Positions 34,977-44,570 of a stretch of 64,000 bases of DNA are shown here, piece after piece. The notes beneath the pieces were generated by a model. It saw only the letters and a program-made list of their open reading frames with translations, had not been told where the DNA came from and did not search any database. A program made the translations under genes and the position numbers. Origin of the DNA: Perkinsus olseni (Eukaryota; Perkinsozoa; Perkinsida; Perkinsidae); contig JABANP010000195.1 in assembly GCA_013115135.1 (NCBI GenBank), positions 26,798 through 90,797 of the forward strand. Reading direction: 5' to 3'. Within the stretch, counting starts at the first letter, position 1; each line of letters begins with the position of its first letter.

Positions 34977-37004
34977 TTATCGTTCAACCATCAAAGCATC
35001 GTCTTTAAGGGAGACAGTGAGCTCGCAAGGGCCGAGCAGTGTATAGGGCTCGCCATCCAGCTGGGCCGGCAGCCGGGCCCCAGAGGACAGCGCTAATGTG
35101 ATCTGCTTGCCTTGGCAGACAGCGTAGGGCGAGGAGAGCCCGACTTGGACTTTGCCCAGGTGGAAGAGGGAACTCACAGCCACCACCTCGATGATGCCAT
35201 CGTCAACTCTCTGTTGCTGATAGCCGTGAGACCGCGGGCTGGTGGTACCCCAGAGGTCCACCGCTCCCGCAAAACTAGGTATATTAACGATAATAATATC
35301 GGCCAGATCGCCGTTACAAGGCAGCTCGACCGGTACGCCGTCACACATCAGAGAGACGTCCTTCAGAGACACAGGCTCCTCGCCGAGGAAATCCGCAAAG
35401 CCCAACTCGCCATACCGGACCTTATTCTCGAACCTCGTAGTGAATAGCTCCGGGAAGGTCTCCCGATGGTGATGGAACTGCCCCGCTATCCTCGCCGCTG
35501 CACCGATGTCGAGGTAGTTGATAACCACCTTCCGCTCAGTCTCAGGCGAGAGGACCTGCAGTGCTGTATCTAGACCAGCCGTGTAGTCCTCATCCTCGAT
35601 GAACTCGCCGTACAGCCTAGGAGCCGACAAGGACCGTCGTATTCTATTGTGAGGGCGGTAGTAGTCAAACTTAACATTCCACCGGTCAAGACGCCGGAGG
35701 TGCCCTTCCGGGTGGGCTGCCATTGCCGTCCGCATGGAGACCTCGGACAGGTCTATCTCACGACCGCAGCCCAGGATGGCCGACAGGTCGTTGCCAGTCC
35801 CCATGGGCATGATAGACACCGGTACTTTACTGAACTGTTTCGGACCATAGGCAGCCTCTATTTCCCCCAGTATCCACCCGACAGTACCGTCACCACCACA
35901 CACCATCACTCGGAGAGAGTCGGCTATCGGGCTGAAGGCCAGCAGAGCCGACCGTGGCTGGCCCGGCTTGGTAACATCAACGACTTGCCTAGGGTGCAAA
36001 GTGCCGTAGAGCAAATCTCGAACTTGCCGTCCCTGCAGCCCTCCACTCTTAGGGTTGATAAAACACAGTACAGGGCTGGTGGTGCCACAGGCCTGGCAGC
36101 CCTCCCGAGAGACAACGAACGATGGAGTGACAACAGGACGAGGGTCCTCGACTTTCGGCGGTGCTGTCTTGGGTGATGAAGGCTTCCTGCGGCCCCTAAC
36201 GGCTTGTACCAGTTTATAAAGTCCCAAACTCAGTTTCGCTATCGACCACCTGCTGCTCGTCGGCTCGGCAGTGTCCGCTAGGAGAGGCGTGGAGCACTCG
36301 GTGGAGGCCCTCGGGCTCAAAACTCCATCAACGTCACTTTGTGTCCTTGGCTTCGGCGTCGAGGACGCCCTGTCCACAAAGCAGGCCGGCTTGAGACAGG
36401 CGAACCCAAGCGGGCCGAGGTCGCACTTGGCGCCGATTTTCTCCCGGCACTTCCCTGCATGAACGTATCGTCTGCACATCACGCAACGGTAATCCTGCTC
36501 GGAACTGCAGGGCTTGTAGCAAACTTGGCAGTTCATCGCTTCAGCTGGCAAGTTGCCCCTCAGCCAGCGATGCTTGGGAGGGTACTCAGTGAAGTCCCAA
36601 CGGCACGGTACACGATGGGCGTGCCTGTGAGCGCAGTAAAAGTGCGCCACTTGGCCGCAAATGATGCACTCACAGCCCTGCTGCTGGTGCTCCGCCCTCG
36701 AAGGGACCAGCACTGCCGCCAAGGCCTTTCGCCGCCAGGTCTCGCCAGCCACGTAGATGCTCTTGCCGCAGATGTCGCAGATCTTAGGCGACTCCCAGGA
36801 GAAGATAGCTCGCCAGCGATGGTTGCTCGAGGGCCGATCTCTCGAGGCCATGGCCTTGAGCCATCCCGCAACGGCTGTCATGCGGTCCCGGTTAAGACGC
36901 TGTTTATAGGAAGCAAAACGTGCATTGGCAAGTCTGTGGAGGAGGTAGATGGAGACCAGCCCCACTAGGACCGTGGTCACCACAGACACCCAGTCGATAG
37001 TCAT
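34977..37004 (-). CDS. diacylglycerol kinase
   Basis: A single uninterrupted 675-codon frame, unusual in this window. The N-terminal hydrophobic segment (VVTTVLVGLVSIYLLH, residues about 8-23) is a membrane anchor as in DGK-epsilon. Two cysteine-rich C1 zinc domains follow (CDICGKSIYV..., and CQVCYKPCSSEQDYRCVMC...). The catalytic DAGKc domain starts near residue 312 (CFINPKSGG) with the ATP-binding GGDGT near 372 and MPMGTGNDLS. The accessory domain follows (LDRWNVKFDYYRP, NYLDIGAAARIAGQFH, DGIIEVVAVSSLFHLGKVQVG). All key motifs are intact. It phosphorylates diacylglycerol to phosphatidic acid at membranes. The gene lies head-to-tail behind two tandem 110-bp leader repeats. Confidence 0.95.
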   Translation of the reverse strand: MTIDWVSVVTTVLVGLVSIYLLHRLANARFASYKQRLNRDRMTAVAGWLKAMASRDRPSSNHRWRAIFSWESPKICDICGKSIYVAGETWRRKALAAVLVPSRAEHQQQGCECIICGQVAHFYCAHRHAHRVPCRWDFTEYPPKHRWLRGNLPAEAMNCQVCYKPCSSEQDYRCVMCRRYVHAGKCREKIGAKCDLGPLGFACLKPACFVDRASSTPKPRTQSDVDGVLSPRASTECSTPLLADTAEPTSSRWSIAKLSLGLYKLVQAVRGRRKPSSPKTAPPKVEDPRPVVTPSFVVSREGCQACGTTSPVLCFINPKSGGLQGRQVRDLLYGTLHPRQVVDVTKPGQPRSALLAFSPIADSLRVMVCGGDGTVGWILGEIEAAYGPKQFSKVPVSIMPMGTGNDLSAILGCGREIDLSEVSMRTAMAAHPEGHLRRLDRWNVKFDYYRPHNRIRRSLSAPRLYGEFIEDEDYTAGLDTALQVLSPETERKVVINYLDIGAAARIAGQFHHHRETFPELFTTRFENKVRYGELGFADFLGEEPVSLKDVSLMCDGVPVELPCNGDLADIIIVNIPSFAGAVDLWGTTSPRSHGYQQQRVDDGIIEVVAVSSLFHLGKVQVGLSSPYAVCQGKQITLALSSGARLPAQLDGEPYTLLGPCELTVSLKDDALMVER

Positions 37005-37036
37005 AGAATAAATTCAATTCTGAGACGATATATTGA

Positions 37037-37048
37037 GCGGAGCGAAGC
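37037..37048 (+). repeat. GCGGAGCGAAGC 12-mer copy 3
   Basis: Start of the first tandem leader unit of the DAG kinase gene, 33 bp upstream of its ATG. Confidence 0.85.
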
Positions 37049-37146
37049 AGCTCCCTCCCTTGCTACCCCAACCAAACCCGTACTGTTCCCTGATACATGT
37101 TTGGGTGAAACTACTGCTGCGTCCTTTTCTGGGCCAAAAAAACTTA

Positions 37147-37158
37147 GCGGAGCGAAGC
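37147..37158 (+). repeat. GCGGAGCGAAGC 12-mer copy 4
   Basis: Start of the second tandem leader unit of the DAG kinase gene. Confidence 0.85.
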
Positions 37159-37257
37159 CGCTCTACCCTGACCACCACAACCAAACCCGTTAACCGCTCC
37201 TCATTGATACATGCTTGATAAAAAGCACTGATAAGAAACACAGTGTGAATTATACTA

Positions 37258-38968
37258 CTACTGGTCCTTCAAACGACCTGCCGCCTCGCCCACTGGCCGC
37301 CGTTGCTTCTGGCCAGCATCTTCTCGCAGTACCGCAACGATTCTAGCAAGGTACTCGTCCTGAAAGGCGACCACGAAACTGGTCGGAAACAACACCTATC
37401 ATTCAGAGTGCGTGGAACCGAGCGGCTGCCCTCGGGCCTTGCCCACCTTTCGCTGCACTAACGACCGATATCGTGCCACAGTGTCCCGGAGCATATCCGA
37501 CTCCGCCTCGAGCTCCTCCACCTTCTCAGCATTATGGAACGCTGTCAGCTCATCACATAGCGAGGCGCCTGAACATGAGATTCCCTACAAGGCTGACAAC
37601 GGTACGGGAATGTACCGAAGGACCGCCCGGCCGAGGAGGGGGAGCAGCTAGGCCTGAGGAGCATCGCTGCCACTACCACCCCCTGCACGGTGACTTACCG
37701 TGACGTACTGGGGTCACCTCCGAGAACCTTACTAAGACGCTCTACCAACTGCTCCTTATCCCGCTCTAGTTCGGCTACTTTGATGGTCAGCGTGTGGACG
37801 ACACTGAGGAGGCCCTCCCATACCCGTCCATAGCCGCACACCTACTCGTCGGTCCTTGTTCGATCCAGACCCCCAGCGGCGGTGTCGGGGCTGTATGGCA
37901 GTAGCCCGTCCAAGACAATGGCCGGGGTATTACTGCTACACCAGGTAGGACTGGATGCTTCAGTGAACCCCCCAGGGGAAGCAGGGGGAGGTTGACGAGG
38001 AGGAGAAGGTGTTGGCGACAGCGTTACGCGGAGGCTCCCCTCCGCCGAAGATCCTATCAAAAGTGCATCCCCACATAAAAGCGAACTGGAGGCATTTCAC
38101 CCTCTGGCGACCTCGTCTCCGCCCCAGCTGCCGAGTCTGGACTCCCGCCGCCCAGTAGGCCTCCGGAAGATTCGGTGGACAGCCTCCGCAGGAGACTTTC
38201 CCTGTCTGCCAGTAGATCTGCTGCTTGCTGCTTCAACTGTACATTATCAGAATTCGCCTTGTCCAAGTCCGTCCGCATGCGCGACAACTCATCTTGAAGG
38301 TTCCGATTCTGAGGCCACTGAGATCGGGAAAATCTCCAAGGGGATCCACCCACGGTATCTTTCAAAGATTTGACCTCCTGGTCAAGTCGGAGGATCTCAC
38401 TCTCCTGATGCTCCATATACCTAGTCATGATTTGCGAGAAATTTGGTATGACTAAATCTGCGCATTGACTCACGCCTCGCTCTGGTAGCTGAGCATCGAA
38501 GTAACACTATTGCGCCTTGACAAGTGACTTCGAGCACTATTAGGTGCGGTCACGGAACCCTGAGGCCCACGTATTCGTGATACCACCCCTTTCACAAATC
38601 AGGACCGTTTCTGCCCTACTACGTCTTGCTCGGCCGACGTCTCCCCGGCCTTGCGCTGCAGCAAGCTCTCCAGCCGAACTACCTCCTCCGAGAGACGACG
38701 GTTCTCTTCGGCAAGCCGCAAGGACTGCATAGAATGAAACTCCCCTCATACGCCACCGTAGTTCAGTGTACGCTTCTGTCCGCAGCGCTCCGGGCCTCTA
38801 GCTCCCTGTAGTACTCCCACACACCTAACGAAGTTGAGGAAGGACCCAGGTTCGATCCCCGGTGCCAATACTACTCCGTGTAGCAATAACGGTTTCTTCT
38901 GCCTTATCCAAGCCAGCCTTGGACAGTAACTCCTCCACTGTCCAGTCCTCATCCGCTCGTACCGTCAT
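37258..38968 (-). CDS. coiled-coil protein
   Basis: A multi-exon gene. First exon MTVRADEDWTVEELLSKAG... (ATG 38968; an in-frame ATG at 39073 is an alternative) joins across intron 38825-38874 to VWEYYRELEARSAADR. Later exons give heptad-rich segments RLAEENRRLSEEVVRLESLL, MEHQESEILRLDQEVKSLKD, QDELSRMRTDLDKANSDNVQ, TIKVAELERDKEQLVERLSK and a Pro/Ser-rich linker. The last exons are FHNAEKVEELEAESDMLRD and DEYLARIVAVLRED (phase 0 join), with the stop at 37258. No known domain. Probably cytoskeletal or basal-body related, but that is only a guess from the coiled coil. Confidence 0.65.
38825..38874 (-). other. intron carrying an antisense T-arm-like module
   Basis: A 50-nt GT-AG intron validated by phase (A|GT joins as Ser). 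On the plus strand it contains CCAGGTTCGATCCCCGG followed by TGCCAA, a T-arm plus acceptor-like tail, that is, antisense to the host gene. Confidence 0.75.
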
Positions 38969-38987
38969 TGACGCTACTGGTCGGGAG

Positions 38988-38999
38988 GCGGAGCGAAGC
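38988..38999 (+). repeat. GCGGAGCGAAGC 12-mer copy 5
   Basis: Twenty bases upstream of the proposed start codon (38968) of the coiled-coil gene. If the upstream ATG 39073 is used instead, it would encode LRSAS. Confidence 0.8.
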
Positions 39000-39197
39000 A
39001 CTTCTATCGGTATGGCATTCGATGACATTACCGGAAACTCCTTCGGATGATCGTCATGGAAACCATTGGGCAAGATTGTACAATCTTGCTCTCTTGCAGT
39101 TTCTCAACGTGACGGAACAAATTCATCGCGCACGCCCTGCTACCTTCGGCCCCCTTCTGGGATCTCTTCGACTTGCTAGTAGTTTACCCTTTACCTG

Positions 39198-42100
39198 ATG
39201 GGTGATGCCGTGGCGAGGGCCTTATCAAAGCAGCAGAAGACGCTGAAGCGTATGGGATTCGACCCTGCCCGGCCCGGAGACGGTGTCATCCGGAACAAAC
39301 GTACTGGCCTAAGGGACGGGTGGTTGAAGACAGGTCGCGTTCCACTTCAGTCGGCATGCCGGTGATGGAGAAGGGCATGCGAGTGGCCTTCCCAGGGATA
39401 CGGCTGTTCAATCCTATACTTAATACAGTAGCCTTTGCTCGAGGGGAAAGGGCTGAAGGACCGCTGGACCTCAGACAAATGCGAAGTGGGAGCAAGATGG
39501 TATTGAAGTAGTACTAGGGGACCTTTCCACTAGGGTCGAACTATCCCCCTTCAATATAGTAATTTTGGAACTCAGAGTCGATGCTGGAATTGATTTTTAC
39601 ATGTAGAGTGATGCGGTTCCAGAATCGATCCTGAGTTTCAGAATTGGTTTGTTGAGCGACCCCTAAAGCAACAGTGCCCATCTTCTAATAAAGCCCCAGC
39701 GGAGCGAAGCACTGTCAGATATTTTACCCTGAGGAGATCTCTCAGTAAGGCTACTGAGGACGAGGAGTTGAAGCAGAGGTACTTGGCCTTCATGCGCCAC
39801 GTCGAGAAGGCCCAGGCAGTATCCAACCCAGCCATTTCTGGGTAGCTGTTCGCTCGTTAAATGCTGTCGATCAGAGGGCAGCCGTCTTCAGAGGTCGGTA
39901 TTTGCGGCTATGGTCCAGCTGGATGATATCCAACTCGTGTGACGTGACGCGGAAGCTATTCAAGGGCGGTAGAATCGGAAAGGAGGAGGTCGGCCACTTC
40001 AGTGGTACACGCTTGCTAGAGGTGCTAACGGGTGATCACAGCGGCAGTGTTCTCTCGAGTCTCGGAAGGTAGCACGCTGCTGAGCATGGCCCATGCACAG
40101 TATGTCACGATCGCGGTTCGCCGGTGGCGAACTGTATTATCGAAAGTCACTTCGTCGCTAGAGTGTATGTTGGGAGCGCCCTCTCGTATCGTCTGGCTGC
40201 CTAGTGTGACGTATAGCCTCTGGCTGTCAGTTGTTGTTGGACGAGAAGTCCAAAGGCCAGGCGAAGAAGCTACTCAAGGCGATGGGTAAAGGCCATAAGG
40301 TGGTTTATAAGAAGATGAAGGGAGAACGGAACTACTTCAAGTACCGGCGGGCTCGGCTCTGTGCCTCAGCTCGACAGGCGGTGTGTCCCTCAGAAAGAAG
40401 GACCTCATAGGCCTCACTGAGGACGCTATGCGGTACTTTCGGGTCTGGTATAGGACCGATAGCTACTGTCTCAGGGTGAGCAACCAGATTCTAGCGGAGC
40501 GAAGCGATTTTTCACTTCGCTTTATTAGGCGGATAGGGCTACATATTATCGAGTAGTCGGCGAGTGTCATAATAGGAAGACCAGAGAGATCATTTTTAAC
40601 GCGTACCATCGGCACTTCTACGAAAACGAGGCCCACGATCGAAGCATCCTAGCTGTACTCCAGGCCCGGAAGCGCGTGGCCGAGTCTCTGGGCTTTGCCA
40701 GCTGGGGCGAGATGGAGAACGCTCAGCTGGGTATTCATAATGACGCCCATTTGATGCGGGTATTGCAGCACTGTTGGAACGACAGTTTGCCGCTGCTGGT
40801 GCCTTTCGTGAAGCGGCTGGAGCAGCTGAAACTGGGGAGCGATGGCCGGCAAGGTCACACCGGAACCTAAGGGGCCTCTCACGACCAATGTGGACCTCAT
40901 CGATGAGCTCTTCTACGTCACTATGTGCCGCCAAGATCGGCTTCAACGCCAACTGGCTGAGTATATGGTATTCGGACCCGCTCTGAAGCGGTATAGCGAG
41001 CTGGCCTCGAGGCTGTTTAATGTGGACCTCATAGACGAGAGCGACAACGTCACCTTCAGTCACGAGGGTTGGGACAGGGATGTTAAAGTAGGGGACCTCG
41101 CTTCGCTCCGCCGGTCCTAGTTAACCATTTCAGATTATGCATGTAGTGAATGCGGCTACCAACGCCCACATCGGATACTGGTGAGAAATCACCGTCGCGC
41201 GCCACTAAATTCGCAGGCTAGCAGGTACGTGCGGGTATTTGCTCGTAGTAAAAAGTACAAGACGGGTCTAGCCAGCACTGTGTTTCTCTGTGACGGTCAT
41301 GTGTTCACGGAGCTCAACTTCGTGAGGCCTCAGGTTAACGTAGTGAGGTGAGTAAGCATCGTACCGTACAGCGTTATGTGGTTCATGCTTAGGAAGCTGT
41401 ACTATGAGGAAGTGCTGTCCTTCGGTCACCAGATGGGCACCGCTATGCACATGCTCTTCGGACAATCGGTGAGATCAGAGAGGCATTTGTAACCGCGTCG
41501 CGTCACAGAGAATTTGCGAGTGCGATTTTAGAGTTAGAATGAGCTAGCTTGTTATGGAGAGTAGGGAGGGGATAAAATCCTTACGATCTCGATCTGGACT
41601 GGTACGTCACGTCTCGTGATGTGCGCCACGCATGAGGGGTAGACGTCGGAGCTATGATCAGCGCAAGTTTTTGGAGAATATCATGATGCACAATAACGAT
41701 GAGCTACTGTCATTAGTCGATAGTGCATTCCCGGCAAGCAGCTTCCACTGCTCCGTACAGAATCCACTCTGCTGTTGTCTCTGTGCTGATCGTCACCAGT
41801 CTGTGTGCGATATGCGTATTTCGCCTGATCTCGGCAGCGACCGACGTGTTCTCATTCTCAGAAGACTGCCCATCTTCCACTTGACGCCAAGGCTCTAGCA
41901 GGCTCCCTGGCCGAGCTGGCTGCTTTGGATTCCGATGTAGCAGCTGTCACTACTGCGCTTCCACAGTACCACTCCTCCCCCAGGTCATACGCTACATGGC
42001 ACGAGATGGGGGCCGAGTGCCTAGCGAGCATGAGATCCGATCGGTACGGCGAGACGTCTACTTCTACGTCTGGTAGGAAAACGTTACCTGCCTTTCAAAG

Positions 42101-42989
42101 ATCGTCTATTATGCTGTTGAATCGTCACGTAGGGCCCTTCGAGAAATAGCGGTCATATGCGTGTTGCACTCTGGTGAGTTCGATCCGGACACGGCGACTG
42201 TGGAGGACCTCCGTAACAAGGCCAAGGAAGTTGCCAGAGCGTACGGTGTGTGGAAAGGAGAAGCCGTTAAATCGGATGGCAGGTTTTCGCCGGTCGAACT
42301 AGCTCCTAGCTACCATCCCCTGTCAGCCGAGGCGGGGATGTGGACTGTGTCCGAGGGCGCCACTGAGAAGTTGGGGTACCTCTTCGCCCACATGCGAGCG
42401 AGCTCGTTACTGAGTGAGAGCTCGTTCTTGGCTTCCCTAGCTGAGCGGATATAGCGTGGAAATACCGAAGTTTCGAGCGGTATGCTGATGGCACTCGCAC
42501 GGTCAGGTCGTCTCCGAGCATCCGCCAAAGGCCGTACTAATAGCGTTTACAACACCCCGGCTGTGACGGAGGGCCTCGTGGGGGAGCTACTCCGCAGCGA
42601 GCTGCTCGAGAAGAAGTTCTCGCCTCACAGCCTGGAGTGCCTCATGGCTGCTATTGATGGCGCGGTAGGCGAACACTACACGGGGCTGCTGCTTTGTCGT
42701 CCATTTTCACGAGTGAATACATCAACTCAGTGGGGGAATCATCAGTGGGGGAAATTCTCTTTTGCTATTTTCTGATGGGCGTCATAAATCTCCCTACTTC
42801 GTCGTGTCCTGTGCCGACCTCCTCGTTGCATCTCAGAGTCGACCAGTGCACCCGCTCCCGCCGATAACGGTGCAGCCACCCACAGCAGCCCCGAGACTGA
42901 ATGAGGCCAACTTTCTGCAAGGGGCCTACAGCGGGTCGATATACAGCACCCTCGAGATGCGCGGCACTAAGCGCGTGGATGCGGCATGA
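39198..42989 (+). CDS. M3-family peptidase-like protein with degenerate zinc site
   Basis: A multi-exon gene, start MGDAVARALSKQQKTL. Phase-checked introns: 39301-39350, 39508-39718, 40476-40528 and 41088-41133. Similarity to thimet/mitochondrial intermediate peptidases runs through REIIFNAYHRHFYENEAH, ILAVLQARKRVAESLGFASW (the helix R-x-x-x-A-x-x-LGF of M3), GWDRDVK, GYWYVRVFARSKKYKTG (family: Y-x-D-x-Y-x-R-x-x-K), TELNF and LSFGHQMGTAMHMLFGQS. The last is the HEXGH-x-x-H zinc helix, but here it reads HQMGTAMH: the catalytic Glu is Gln and the second His is Thr. Later exons (DPDTATVEDLRNKAKEVARAY, EGLVGELLRSELLEKKFS, ending RGTKRVDAA) are assigned to the gene less securely. Probably an inactive or moonlighting homolog. 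Confidence 0.6.
39699..39710 (+). repeat. GCGGAGCGAAGC 12-mer copy 6 (intronic)
   Basis: Lies 8 bp before the 3' splice site of the 211-nt intron 39508-39718. The same intron holds an imperfect inverted repeat (about 39570-39592 with 39627-39650). Confidence 0.85.
40494..40505 (+). repeat. GCGGAGCGAAGC 12-mer copy 7 (intronic)
   Basis: Centre of the 53-nt intron 40476-40528. Its AGCGAAG pairs with CTTCGCT ten bases downstream, so the intron can fold into a hairpin. Confidence 0.85.
41100..41111 (-). repeat. GCGGAGCGAAGC 12-mer copy 8 (intronic)
   Basis: Inside the 46-nt intron 41088-41133, in the opposite orientation to the gene, and flanked by GGACC and GGTCC, which can close a hairpin around it. 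Confidence 0.85.
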
Positions 42990-43064
42990 GAGAACGTTTC
43001 TGTGATCTGCTTGGTCTCGCGTTGGGGGCCTATAGGGCGAGCGCTCAGAGTACTACTCGTCAGC

Positions 43065-44168
43065 ATGCCGATCCCCGATCAGCAGCACCAGCAACAGATG
43101 ACTGAGAATCAGCCACTGATGGCCTCGCGCCCTTATGGCGAAGGGATGCCGGCACCTATGGTAAAGCTGTAATCTAAATTGCTGGTGATTTCCACTCAGG
43201 CTGTGGGCAACCAAGCTGGTGCCGCTTTGCAGCAGTTGGAGGTGGCATTCTTCTTCGCTGCTCTAGGTGAGCTGTTTGCGCGGTGCTTTAAAGTGTCGAC
43301 TAACTGCCAGAATTTCCCGAGTTAGCGGGAGCAGCCTAACTTTCCTGGATCACCTGATCAACTCATGGACTCAGGCACAGTAGTGGCGGGGGTATCTTCA
43401 ACCTTGACCACAGCCTTCACAGAATTCGCCCCTTTCGACCTCACAGACGACATCTACCTCCTCGCCTTCGGTCTCATCATGCTGGTTGTTGATGCACCGG
43501 TGAAGCCCCGAGGGGTCCGAATTGTTCGGGATGGCTTCCTGCGATGCCGGTTCTCTCTGTTAGCTACTCTTTTACCAAGCCTTCGTCAGTCGGTATGTGA
43601 AGTTCCTCACCAGGCTCACAGGCAAAGGCTTCTGGTGAGTCTCGGGTTCGAACCCCAGCACGGGTATTTTTCCGGATAGGTACGTCTTTCTAGGCATCCA
43701 TGTTTTCATAGCTCTGTGGACCAACGACGCCTGGCCCTTTGCTGGGCTCATCCTGGGTCCCGGTATTTTCCTTGTCGGTTGTGCTGGAGCGTACATAGGA
43801 ATGGCCAAGACTCGAGCTCTCGATGCTGTGAGAGGCGACCGGCTCAACACGCAGCCATCGACTTGCCGATCAGGTGGCTCGAAAGCTGGTGGTCCAGAGC
43901 CCCGAGCAGCTATCTCTACTATATAAGAACAACGCTCTTTCCCACATGAGCGAGGGCCTCACTCAAGAGGAATTCAACAATATCGCGCGTTAGTTCTGCC
44001 CAGGTTCGATCCCGGCAGGTGTCGTTATTCCGCTCAGGTAACAACGCCGGTATAGTATTCGCTGCCGAGGAGCTCGGCCTCATCTTCAACGCTATCTGTG
44101 ATGGGCGACGGTTTATGACTCTGCGAGATCTGGCGGTCTGGCTGCAGGGCCCAAGGACGTTGGTGTGA
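43065..44168 (+). CDS. COPI-associated-like four-helix membrane protein
   Basis: Starts MPIPDQQHQQQMTENQPLM. Exons join in phase across introns including 43635-43679 and 43989-44037. The protein reads AVGNQAGAALQQLEVAFFFA, then DIYLLAFGLIMLVVDAPLLF, YQAFVSRYVKFLTRLTGKGF, WYVFLGIHVFIALWTNDAW, and FAGLILGPGIFLVGCAGAYI: four hydrophobic segments with the central R-Y-x-x-F-L-x-R-x-x-G-(R/K)-G motif of the COPI_assoc family. The cytosolic tail (HMSEGLTQEEFNNIARNNAG... AEELGLIFNAICDGRRFMT) resembles degenerate EF-hands. Likely Golgi/vesicle membrane. Two of its introns carry T-arm-like modules. Confidence 0.75.
43635..43679 (+). other. intron with sense T-arm-like module (E)
   Basis: A 45-nt GT-AG intron; GGC TTC TG|G TAC restores frame. 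It contains CGGGTTCGAACCCCAG, a B-box-matching palindromic hairpin, then CACGGGTATTTTT, which mimics a tRNA 3' end plus T-run. Confidence 0.8.
43989..44037 (+). other. intron with sense T-arm-like module (F)
   Basis: A 49-nt GT-AG intron; C|GT restores an Arg codon. It contains CCCAGGTTCGATCCCGGC, a B-box match within a T-arm-like hairpin. Confidence 0.8.
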
Positions 44169-44570
44169 AGAAATTAAATCCCCCCCCCACCATGATCCTG
44201 TGACTAGTTTCTTTTTCATCTCGTGCACTGTCATCGTGGCTTCTGCGTTCTCTGGGTGATCGCCATCGGGCTCATCTTCAACCGTCCTGATGATTCGTAG
44301 CAAACGCATGGCACCGAGAATATCCGACATGCATTCGGGCTGGCCGCACCTAACGCTTCATCTTCATTCTCGTCCTCTGTTTTAACGTCTGCTACGGTGC
44401 TCGGCTGGTGAATCCGGGAAGCTTTTGTAGTGTTTGGCAGAATAAGCTGCACGACAGTTGTCGGCGTGGTGCTCTCTGCCGCCTCAGATTGTGTGATCGC
44501 CCCCCCCTTGTCAGTTCACTTTGTTCTCTTTCCTGTTTCACTTTTGTATACCAACACGACTGTACACTAA

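Larger units (their letters stand above)
37035..37230. repeat. two tandem ~110-bp units upstream of the DAG kinase
   Basis: Unit 1 (from about 37035) and unit 2 (from about 37145) share the order: GCGGAGCGAAGC, a C-rich stretch, CAACCAAACCCGT, then TGATACATG. They are spaced 110 bp apart and lie 30-225 bp upstream of the start codon at 37004, so they are likely in the promoter or 5' leader. Confidence 0.7.

Noticed and set aside
39250..39330. GATTCGACCCTGCCC near the start of the M3-like gene as another T-arm module
   Set aside because: It is inside the first coding exon (RMGFDPARPGDG) and lacks the GG of the B-box and a paired stem.
40885..41042. Repeated AATGTGGACCTCAT in the M3-like gene (VDLIDE twice) as another intron-gain footprint
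   Set aside because: Both copies are in the same open exon and encode matching residues. It looks like a small internal duplication with no splice site involved.
42161..42200. GTGAGTTCGATCC as an intron start with a B-box
   Set aside because: The reading frame continues through it (SGEFDPDTATVED) with strong coding character, so it is exonic.
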